This document shows positions 57,316 to 64,000 of a stretch of DNA of 64,000 nucleotides, one piece after another (positions within the stretch are counted from its first letter, which is position 1; each line of letters begins with the position of its first letter). The notes beneath the pieces were generated by a model. The model ran no database searches, was not told where the DNA came from, and saw only the letters and a program-made list of their open reading frames with translations. A program made the position numbers and the translations under genes. The DNA is from Desmonostoc vinosum HA7617-LM4. Lineage in GTDB: Bacteria > Cyanobacteriota > Cyanobacteriia > Cyanobacteriales > Nostocaceae. Location of the stretch: contig JAHHHC010000007.1 in assembly GCA_019359515.1 (NCBI GenBank), positions 62,001 through 126,000 of the forward strand. Direction: 5' to 3'.

Positions 57316-58806
57316 TCATACAACATGATTCTTAGCGTAACCGTCATATACTTCTTCTTGATCTAAAATCTGCGCTAGTACGCGCAGATTTAGTCTTTTC
57401 AGCAATTCAATAGTTATTGGTCGTTTATCATTCCAAAAAATCATTGACGTCAGAAACTCTTTAGCAGGCTGCGAGTTCAGCATAGCAGCAATAAAATTCG
57501 CCTCAGATTGAGACCAACATGGCACAAAGTAAACTGTATCATCAAAGACAACAGGTTGACCGTTAATTGGCCCTACTTCTATAAAGTTAAGAGTTTTGTA
57601 AAAACCTGATATCGCCACTTTCCAAGGCATAAAAGTATATTTTCCCACCCCAAATATAGAAAATTCTGGACGATGCCGATAAATAGAACTGCTACGTTTA
57701 GACAAATGTTCTCTATATTTTTGCAGATATTCCCATATATTAGGCGCATTAAATTTTAAGGGCGTCGTATCCTCTCCAATATATTGTTGTGTAACAATAA
57801 CGTATTTTCGACAAGTGGATGTATGAGCATTACTAACATCAGAACTTTTCAAAATAGGGTAAACAAAATCTTGCTCAAGAAAATAAATATCTCCATATCC
57901 ATTACAGTATTGATCTCCTTGGCGTACAAGTTCCATAACTTTTGAACAATCATGTTTTAAGCCAGAACGCCAAATATATTTGGAGTCATTTCCTTGCAAA
58001 TTATGCCAACGTTGATAGTTGTTAAGATTAGAAACAATTGTGTTTTGATAATAACCAATAGTTTGTGATGATTTTTGTGCATAAATGCTATCAAAAATCT
58101 CACACTTGTTTTCTAAGCTTCCGTCTCCAATTTGCAAAATGAATAAACAAGCATCTACAGAAGCATTAAAGTTTTTCAGAGTATCTATACTATGAATTTG
58201 GGCAAGGATGACTCTATACTTCTGCTGCCAGACATGAATAAGAATTTTTCTAGCAACAGAAGTTTTGCATAACATAGCAATGACTCCAATGCGTTCTTTC
58301 AGCCACTCTAATTGTTTAAGTAACATCCATTCAGAAATATCAAAGTTGCTTTTGCCTGTTAGCGCTTCATATCCACTTTTATTTTGAAAATTCGATTTTT
58401 GCGGTAAATTAGAACTTTTTAAAAAGCCTAGCTCTGAACTCGTTACCCAAGGAGGATTTCCAATAATCAGTAATGGGTCAGTTAATCTGTTAATAATATC
58501 TGACCAATCATAATTAAAAAAATTACCATTAATAATATCTATTTCATTAGCATATTTTTCTGTTATAATTCTTTTTTTCAGATACTTAAGATGCTCTATA
58601 TTAATATCAAAACCTACAAATTTATTAACAGATGAAAATGTTTGGCAAGCAGCTATTAAAAAAGCTCCGCGACCGCAAGTAGGCTCTAAAACTGATTTTG
58701 GCGCTATCCCCAATCTTTTAACAATATTTGTTATTTCTAGTGCAAAACTTTCTGGTGTTTGGAAATCACCAAATTCACATGTATTTTTATCTTTCTTTTG
58801 TACCAT
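57316..58806 (-). CDS. DNA adenine methyltransferase of a type II restriction-modification system
   Basis: The 496-residue protein has the SAM-binding motif I (VLEPTCGRGAFLIAA) near residue 40 and the catalytic motif IV NPPW (LIIGNPPWVTSSELG) near residue 115, typical of N6-adenine methylases. The C-terminal half should hold the target-recognition region. It follows the endonuclease gene with six bases between them, so they form one operon. Both genes are AT-rich and lack HIP1 sites as far as I see, unlike most neighbours, which hints at acquisition. Recognition sequence is unknown. Confidence 0.88.
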   Translation of the reverse strand: MVQKKDKNTCEFGDFQTPESFALEITNIVKRLGIAPKSVLEPTCGRGAFLIAACQTFSSVNKFVGFDINIEHLKYLKKRIITEKYANEIDIINGNFFNYDWSDIINRLTDPLLIIGNPPWVTSSELGFLKSSNLPQKSNFQNKSGYEALTGKSNFDISEWMLLKQLEWLKERIGVIAMLCKTSVARKILIHVWQQKYRVILAQIHSIDTLKNFNASVDACLFILQIGDGSLENKCEIFDSIYAQKSSQTIGYYQNTIVSNLNNYQRWHNLQGNDSKYIWRSGLKHDCSKVMELVRQGDQYCNGYGDIYFLEQDFVYPILKSSDVSNAHTSTCRKYVIVTQQYIGEDTTPLKFNAPNIWEYLQKYREHLSKRSSSIYRHRPEFSIFGVGKYTFMPWKVAISGFYKTLNFIEVGPINGQPVVFDDTVYFVPCWSQSEANFIAAMLNSQPAKEFLTSMIFWNDKRPITIELLKRLNLRVLAQILDQEEVYDGYAKNHVV

Positions 58807-58812
58807 TTTAGT

Positions 58813-59466
58813 TCATCGCACTTTAAGAATACCACTAACCTCACCAGCCTTCTGTATAATACGACTATACTGTAGTCTCCATTGTAGAGCGTTTGAGATT
58901 GTTAAATAGCCTTGTTCCGGTGGGTTTATGAGTATTTCTTCTGCAATATTACTTGCTTCAATCTCATCCACTCGCAGATTTCTATCCATCATGTAAGCAA
59001 TAAGATCTTCAGCATTACCATCATTCGCAAGAATATCGATTATACCGCGAGTCATTTGGTAGTCCGCAGTATAGTTTTTATTAACAAAAATAGTGTGTTT
59101 CATATCAAGTCTACCAGTTTTACGTAGATGGTCATCTGTTTTTTCATAAACAAAGATTAGTAACCCATAACCGAGACCAAAAATTTTTTGACGAGCAGAT
59201 TTAAATGGACATGAGGATTGAGGTTGGCGGATGCTTGTAACTTTCATATCTATATTTAACTCTGGGAAATCTATTCCGGAAGCCGAGTTTCCTAATTGAT
59301 ACTCATATAACAAAGCCAAATATATCCGAAATTTTTGCTCTAAGTAGGTTCCAACGGCTTTTCCATCTGTAACACCAAATAAAGATGGCTCATCGTAAAT
59401 ACTTTCTATATCGGAAAACTTAACAGCTTCCTGTAGTAATAAATCAAGTGTCAGCAGAGGCTTCAT
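58813..59466 (-). CDS. Putative type II restriction endonuclease
   Basis: The 217-residue protein shows a PD-(D/E)xK-like core: an acidic residue in YLEQKF, then GIDFPELNIDMKVTS, where D-x-K (IDMK) supplies the metal and lysine residues. It lies immediately upstream of an adenine methylase in the same operon, the usual restriction-modification layout. No named endonuclease family was recognised, so function rests on motif plus context. The cut site cannot be predicted. Confidence 0.75.
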   Translation of the reverse strand: MKPLLTLDLLLQEAVKFSDIESIYDEPSLFGVTDGKAVGTYLEQKFRIYLALLYEYQLGNSASGIDFPELNIDMKVTSIRQPQSSCPFKSARQKIFGLGYGLLIFVYEKTDDHLRKTGRLDMKHTIFVNKNYTADYQMTRGIIDILANDGNAEDLIAYMMDRNLRVDEIEASNIAEEILINPPEQGYLTISNALQWRLQYSRIIQKAGEVSGILKVR

Positions 59467-59743
59467 TATTCCTTATTTTTTGATACTTTATCTAAGCTGG
59501 AAAACAATTTTACTGCGTGTCTCTACCTTGTGGGAATATTTTTCTCCACCTTCTGAAACAATACATCATACATCATTGAAGCATTTGCTATAATCCGTGT
59601 GTTTGTTAATGTCTGCATTTACATGTGTACATGGCAAACATCCACTCAGGCTTTTCACAACAACGCTATATCCTTGTAATAAATTTGTCATAAACGCTAT
59701 CTACATTGGAAGTACATCATGATAAATCTCTTTCTAGATAGCA

Positions 59744-60988
59744 ATGCAAAACCAAATACACGATCGCAATTCCCCATCAAATAGCATTTCATCTAATACT
59801 TATGCACCCTGGAAAAAGGCAGCTGCCTCTTTATCGTTGGTACTGTTGGGTTCGGGTATGACATTGGCTGGTGGTTATTTAGCTGGAAATCAACAGCAGG
59901 TGTCTCAATCTGTTGCCAATTTGGCTGCGAGTCGAGTCAATGCAGCACCCCCATTACCAGGTGCCACAGATTCTAACTTTGTGACTCAGGTAGTACAAAA
60001 AGTCGGCCCAGCCGTAGTTAGGATTGATTCTTCTCGGACAGTTAGAACTGCAATACCTGATGAATTCAATGATCCATCTTTCCGCCGCTTTTTTGGTTCT
60101 CAACTGCCAGAATCGCAACAGAGGCAAGTAGAACGGGGTACTGGTTCAGGTTTTATCATCAGTGCTGATGGGCAAATTCTCACCAATGCTCACGTAGTTG
60201 ATGGTGCTGATATGGTGACAGTTACACTCAAAGATGGGCGTAGCTATGAAGGTAAGGTGCTAGGAAAAGACGAACTCACAGATGTGGCAGTTGTCAAAAT
60301 TCAAGCTGACAATTTACCATCAGTAGCATTGGGTAACTCAGACCAATTGCAACCAGGAGAATGGGCGATCGCAATTGGTAATCCCCTTGGTTTAGATAAT
60401 ACTGTGACTACAGGAATAATTAGCGCCACAGGACGCACTAGCAATCAAATAGGTGCGCCTGACAAGCGAGTTGAATTTATTCAGACAGACGCAGCGATTA
60501 ATCCCGGTAATTCTGGCGGCCCCTTGCTTAACTCTCGTGGTGAGGTGATTGGGATGAATACTGCTATTATTCAAAGGGCGCAAGGAATCGGCTTTGCTAT
60601 TCCCATTAAGACAGCGCAACGTATTTCTACTCAACTAATCGCTACAGGCAAAGTGCAACATCCTTATTTAGGAGTTCAGATGATCGGGTTAACGCCTCAA
60701 CTGAAGCAAAATATTAACTCAGATCCCAATAGCACCTTAAGTGTAGATGAAGATAAAGGCGTCTTAGTTGTCAGAGTTATACCCAATTCCCCAGCGGCGA
60801 AAGCAGGAATACGTCCTGGTGATGTGATTAAATCACTCAATGGTGAATCCGTAACAGATGCCAGCAGTGTACAAAAAGCTGTAGAAAATAGCCAAGTCGG
60901 CGGAGATTTGCGCTTAGAGTTACGCCGCCAGGGACAGAATGTTAATTTAGCTGTGCGTTCTGGTGCCTTCCCAACTCAAGTACAGTGA
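59744..60988 (+). CDS. HtrA/Deg-family serine protease, second complete copy
   Basis: This 414-residue S1C protease has a membrane anchor or signal at residues 28-48. The triad is H150 (ILTNAHVV), D180 (LTDVAVVKI) and S257 (NPGNSGGPL). One PDZ domain ends the protein ([20 protein letters not shown]). It is closely related to the copy at 5707 (shared [19 protein letters not shown]) but differs in the N-terminus and PDZ. It probably handles damaged envelope proteins. HhoA/HhoB/HtrA assignment needs a tree. Confidence 0.93.
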   Translation: MQNQIHDRNSPSNSISSNTYAPWKKAAASLSLVLLGSGMTLAGGYLAGNQQQVSQSVANLAASRVNAAPPLPGATDSNFVTQVVQKVGPAVVRIDSSRTVRTAIPDEFNDPSFRRFFGSQLPESQQRQVERGTGSGFIISADGQILTNAHVVDGADMVTVTLKDGRSYEGKVLGKDELTDVAVVKIQADNLPSVALGNSDQLQPGEWAIAIGNPLGLDNTVTTGIISATGRTSNQIGAPDKRVEFIQTDAAINPGNSGGPLLNSRGEVIGMNTAIIQRAQGIGFAIPIKTAQRISTQLIATGKVQHPYLGVQMIGLTPQLKQNINSDPNSTLSVDEDKGVLVVRVIPNSPAAKAGIRPGDVIKSLNGESVTDASSVQKAVENSQVGGDLRLELRRQGQNVNLAVRSGAFPTQVQ

Positions 60989-61448
60989 GGGATGCACTTT
61001 GACTTCGCTCAGTGACTGGCAGATGAGGGGGATGTGGTTCGACTTCGTTCACCAACCGGGGGATGAAGGACGCGGAGAATAATCAATAGACTTCTTGCAA
61101 AAGTCATTCTTTTCGCGTTCTTCTTTGCGTCTCTGCGCGGCAGTCGCTACAACGGGGGGAACCCCCGCAACGCGCTGCCTTGCCTCTGCGTGTTAGCGTT
61201 CGCGGAGCGTCTCGTAGAGAAGCGGGGCGTAGCCCGATAAAAAAAGATTTAAGCTAATAATCATTCAAATTGCATCCCCGCGTCTCCCCTTAAGCGCGTC
61301 CCCCGAAGTTTGCTCAACGGGGGGAACCCCCGCACGCAACTTCTCTTTGCGTCTTTCTGAGGCAAAGGATTATGCAAGTTAAAGGCAGATTAGCTTATGC
61401 AAGAGGTCTAATAACAAATGACGAATAACAATTCCCCATTCCCAATTC
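60989..61448. repeat. Intergenic repeat block with two GGGGGG-CCCCC palindromes
   Basis: CGGGGGGAACCCCCG occurs exactly at 61153-61167 and 61318-61332, embedded in CGCGTTCTTCTTTGCGTCTC-type and GTTCGCGGAGCGTCTCGTAG-type repeats. No gene is supported. Confidence 0.75.
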
Positions 61449-62507
61449 TCAAGCCATCGCTACTGCTGGTTGTTCCCAGCGTCCCATAGCTTTGGCAATC
61501 ACTGCGAGTTCTGGCATTAAGCTGTCAAAACGGTTGGGTGTTAGTGATTGCGGGCCATCAGATAGGGCTTTGGCGGGGTTGGGGTGAACCTCGATCATGA
61601 GAGAATCAGTGCCAGCTGCGATCGCAGCCATTGCCATAGATGGTACAAACTCAGACCAACCTGTACCATGACTGGGGTCAATCATGATTGGTAGGTGCGT
61701 CAGTTTCCGCAACACTGGTACTACTGATATATCTAGTGTATTGCGAGTATATTGGCGGTCAAAGGTACGGATGCCACGTTCACACAAAATTACATTGGGA
61801 TTGCCTGCTGCCAAAACATACTCAGCTGCCATCAACCAATCCTCGATAGTAGCCGCCATTCCTCGTTTCAAAAGCACTGGTTTGGGCTGCCCTCCCACTC
61901 TCTTCAGCAAGGAGAAGTTTTGCATATTCCTTGCCCCTACTTGGATAACGTCAGCAAATTCTGCAATTTTATCCAAGTCAGCGGCATCCATCACTTCTGT
62001 AATAATACCTAGTCCACTGATTTCTCGCGCCTTAGCTAACAATTCTAAAGCACTCTCACCATGTCCTTGAAAGGCGTAGGGCGAAGTTCTGGGTTTGTAT
62101 GCTCCCCCGCGTAAAAACTTTGCTCCAGCTGCCTTGACGCGGCGTGCTGTCTCCACAATCATCTCTTCATTTTCTACTGAACAGGGGCCAGCCACGACTA
62201 CCAAGGGATGATGTTCGCCAAATATAACTTTTCCATCGGGAGTATCAACCACTACTTCTGATGCTTCACCGTGACGAAACTGGCGACTTGCTCGTTTATA
62301 TGGCTGTTCTACCCGCAAGACTTGCTCAATCCAAGGGCTGACTTCCTGAATTTGTAGGGGGTCTAGGCTAGCAGTTTCACCGACTAAACCAATCACTACT
62401 TTGTGTTGGCCAACAATTTTTTCTGGTGTCAGACCCCAACTAGTTAGTTCCTCGCTAATGCGGCTGATTTCCGCTTCTGGGGAACCATTTTTCATTACTA
62501 TGATCAT
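61449..62507 (-). CDS. 3-deoxy-7-phosphoheptulonate synthase (AroF/AroA(f)-like)
   Basis: DAHP synthase joins phosphoenolpyruvate and erythrose 4-phosphate at the entry to the shikimate pathway. The 352-residue protein has an N-terminal ferredoxin-like domain (MIIVMKNGSPEAEISRISEE) and the catalytic barrel with VVAGPCSVENEEMI, KFLRGGAYKPRTSPY and MIDPSHGTG. This is the type I-beta architecture. I chose the ATG at 62507; the 48 upstream codons from 62651 run through AT-rich spacer and a repeat palindrome. Confidence 0.95.
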   Translation of the reverse strand: MIIVMKNGSPEAEISRISEELTSWGLTPEKIVGQHKVVIGLVGETASLDPLQIQEVSPWIEQVLRVEQPYKRASRQFRHGEASEVVVDTPDGKVIFGEHHPLVVVAGPCSVENEEMIVETARRVKAAGAKFLRGGAYKPRTSPYAFQGHGESALELLAKAREISGLGIITEVMDAADLDKIAEFADVIQVGARNMQNFSLLKRVGGQPKPVLLKRGMAATIEDWLMAAEYVLAAGNPNVILCERGIRTFDRQYTRNTLDISVVPVLRKLTHLPIMIDPSHGTGWSEFVPSMAMAAIAAGTDSLMIEVHPNPAKALSDGPQSLTPNRFDSLMPELAVIAKAMGRWEQPAVAMA

Positions 62508-62542
62508 GTGACAGTTCCTGATTAGTTGAGAATTAACGATTA

Positions 62543-62573
62543 TATAGAGACGTGGCAATGCTACGTCTTTATA
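62543..62573 (+). other. TATAGAGACG-type palindrome upstream of the DAHP synthase gene
   Basis: TATAGAGACGTGGCA and TGCTACGTCTTTATA pair, with G-U wobble, into a stem of about 14 bp on the plus-strand RNA. It is related to the palindrome at 10583. The rest of this spacer holds nothing else recognisable. Confidence 0.55.
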
Positions 62574-62727
62574 AGGAAAAATTAAAAATTTGATAACTAA
62601 ATATTGGGTAGAAAAAGAATATAAATTTTTAATTAGTAATGTTGAAGTCACAAAATTTATTTTAACTTCAACATTTTTTCTAAAATTTACCCAATTCTGT
62701 GGTCATCTCATACCTGAGCGCTAATAA

Positions 62728-63189
62728 TTATGGATTTTTTTGCCGAGTTTCCCGCCAAACTGCGACCATCCGCCCCCAGTTGGTGCTAAGTTCACCCAAA
62801 CCTAGCCAACCGCCAACTCTTTCTTCATCCCATGAAGCAGAGAGAACACCATAAGTTATTCCCAACACTCCTAAACCAAAAAGTCCCATATTCACCAGCA
62901 ACACGGCGATGGGAGGTAGTTTGATGCCAGAGTAAGTGGCAAGCAGATAGCTGGCAACCAAGATGGCAATGCCCAAAGCTGTTGGTACGCCACAGAATAC
63001 AGCTACTCGTCTAATCATTCGCTGGCTGACTACTTCAGGAAGTGCCATCTCTTGTTTGGTGTAAGGTGGCTTTTTGTCAGCTTTGGCGCTAGATTCCTGT
63101 ACTGGTTTACTTGCGGCTTTGCTTGGTTTTTGGCGCTTGGTTTTTGGTTCAAAGGGTAAGCGATCGCGTTGTGATTCTTCAGCAGACAT
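62728..63189 (-). CDS. PAM68 family photosystem II assembly protein
   Basis: The 153-residue protein has a basic/polar N-terminus, two transmembrane helices (VAVFCGVPTALGIAILVASY and PPIAVLLVNMGLFGLGVLGI) and a conserved C-terminal block (LSASWDEERVGGWLGLGEL). PAM68 helps early photosystem II assembly and chlorophyll insertion. It lies 12 bases after rpsO on the same strand, probably co-transcribed. Confidence 0.88.
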   Translation of the reverse strand: MSAEESQRDRLPFEPKTKRQKPSKAASKPVQESSAKADKKPPYTKQEMALPEVVSQRMIRRVAVFCGVPTALGIAILVASYLLATYSGIKLPPIAVLLVNMGLFGLGVLGITYGVLSASWDEERVGGWLGLGELSTNWGRMVAVWRETRQKNP

Positions 63190-63201
63190 AAGCGGTTGTT
63201 C

Positions 63202-63471
63202 CTAACCACGAATACCGAGGCGACCAATCAAAGCTAAATACTTGTCTCGGTCTTCTTGTTGGATGTAAGAAAGAAGACGCTTGCGCTGACCGATCAGCTT
63301 TAATAGTCCCCGTCGAGAAGAATGGTCTTTTTTATTTGCTTGGAGATGCTCACTCAGGCGGTTAATGCGCTCAGTAAGCATGGCGATTTGCACATCGGCG
63401 GAACCTGTATCGGTTTCGTGAACTTGGAAGTTGGTAATTATTTCCTGTTTGCGCTGTTGCGTCAGAGCCAT
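63202..63471 (-). CDS. rpsO: 30S ribosomal protein S15
   Basis: The 89-residue protein matches S15 in length and motif ([40 protein letters not shown]). It binds 16S rRNA and bridges to 23S rRNA. pam68 follows directly. Confidence 0.98.
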   Translation of the reverse strand: MALTQQRKQEIITNFQVHETDTGSADVQIAMLTERINRLSEHLQANKKDHSSRRGLLKLIGQRKRLLSYIQQEDRDKYLALIGRLGIRG

Positions 63472-63686
63472 GATTCGGTTTGATTTTGAGTTTTTCTAAT
63501 GTATGCAGCAGTCTCCCATAATATCACAGGCTTTAGGGTATGTGAATTTTGAATTTCGCGATCGCAATCAAGCGAACCACCCTACTTGCCAAAAGCGGAT
63601 ATTAATGCGATAAACCACTAGCCATTCGTTTAGGTATAATTCTCCCCATTTTTCCGATGCTACCTCTAGGTTGAAAAAGGCACGAT

Positions 63687-64000
63687 ATGAGCATTGAGAA
63701 ACTTGTATGGAGAGTCCCTATGTCTTCATTATTGGCTTTGTCCAACAGTTTAGCCGAAACTGTAGAGCAAGCGGGGAGTGCTGTAGTTGCAATTAATGCT
63801 GGTACACGCATTAACCCAACGGGCATTCACTGGCGTAATGGCATTGTTGTTACCTCTGATGAATCGCTCCAGCGCTATGACGAAATTACCATTACTTTAG
63901 CCAATGGTCACACTGCGCCTGTCACCTTGCTTGGGCATGATTCTAGTACTGATATAGCTGTCTTTAGAATACAGGAAGTTGTAGAAATTCCTGTAGCAAA
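63687..64000 (+). CDS. S1C-like trypsin-family protein, N-terminal part
   Basis: ATG at 63687 opens a frame that runs off the right edge (MSIEKLVWRVPMSSLLALSN ... VEIPVA). It resembles HtrA-like proteases without a signal peptide (AVVAINAGTRI, RNGIVVTSDESLQ, STDIAVFRI). The position where HtrA has the catalytic His (TADHVV) reads TSDESLQ, so the triad His seems absent, while the Asp remains in STDIAVF. It may be a pseudoenzyme. The Ser region is beyond the window. Confidence 0.75.
   Translation, partial: MSIEKLVWRVPMSSLLALSNSLAETVEQAGSAVVAINAGTRINPTGIHWRNGIVVTSDESLQRYDEITITLANGHTAPVTLLGHDSSTDIAVFRIQEVVEIPVA

Overview
The window looks like chromosomal DNA of a heterocyst-forming filamentous cyanobacterium of the Nostoc/Anabaena type. 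The evidence is a complete hetR, a PatX-like RGSGR peptide gene, the phycobilisome gene apcF, the glnA-gifA pair with NtcA-type sites, PAM68 and CCB-like photosynthesis assembly factors, many GCGATCGC (HIP1) sites, and heptameric or nonameric tandem repeats in most spacers. From memory of Anabaena PCC 7120, the order apcF - glnA - gifA - patX - hetR is conserved there; this was not checked by a search.

Layout. 1-6.9 kb: a ctpA-type protease (partial), a 32-unit heptad array, ispG, a wrecked toxin-antitoxin locus split by a 176-bp MITE, an isochorismatase-like hydrolase, a LysM/M23 peptidase and an HtrA protease. 6.9-13.2 kb: a second identical MITE copy, a DUF760 protein, scpB, a cupredoxin, map, two 54-residue double-glycine-leader peptides, truB and apcF. 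13.2-18.2 kb: nitrogen assimilation (glnA, gifA), a ferritin-like protein bracketed by inverted repeat arrays, and patX. 18.2-29.9 kb: an FAD oxidoreductase, a membrane Ser/Thr kinase, a WD40 protein, an antitoxin with a truncated PIN toxin, a zinc alcohol dehydrogenase, a Pho4-type phosphate permease carrying translated repeats, and a coiled-coil/EamA fusion. 29.9-40.4 kb: a 1.58-kb spacer, hetR, a secreted Cys-patterned protein, rpsD, moaA, radA, rpaB, a CCB-like protein, DUF456 and small membrane proteins. 40.5-50.3 kb: a GUN4-domain protein, an RND efflux permease and adaptor, an Rpn-like DUF4351 protein, an aminotransferase with translated repeats, thioredoxin and purE. 51-64 kb: amt, an SLH-fasciclin-barrel protein, an M14 carboxypeptidase, a two-gene restriction-modification system, a second HtrA, a DAHP synthase, PAM68, rpsO and the start of a third HtrA-like protein.

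How the parts connect. NtcA-type sites at glnA and gifA have opposite geometries: an activator spacing at glnA, and a promoter-overlapping position at gifA. This fits making glutamine synthetase while withholding its inhibitor under nitrogen shortage. About 3 kb further on, patX has a TCCGGA (DIF-type) motif upstream and encodes HRGSGR. hetR, whose product carries the residues reported to bind RGSGR peptides, lies 13.3 kb beyond. The window therefore holds nitrogen sensing output, the differentiation regulator and a candidate pattern inhibitor.

The accessory layer is mostly repeats. MITEs, G-rich tandem repeats and composite short-repeat arrays sit in spacers, flank genes as inverted pairs, and in two genes lie in frame within the coding sequence. 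The most interesting candidates are the pair of GG-leader peptides, the repeat cassette translated in two unrelated genes, and the layered toxin-antitoxin wreck that dates the MITE insertion. All assignments come from reading the sequence and recalled family knowledge; no searches were run.
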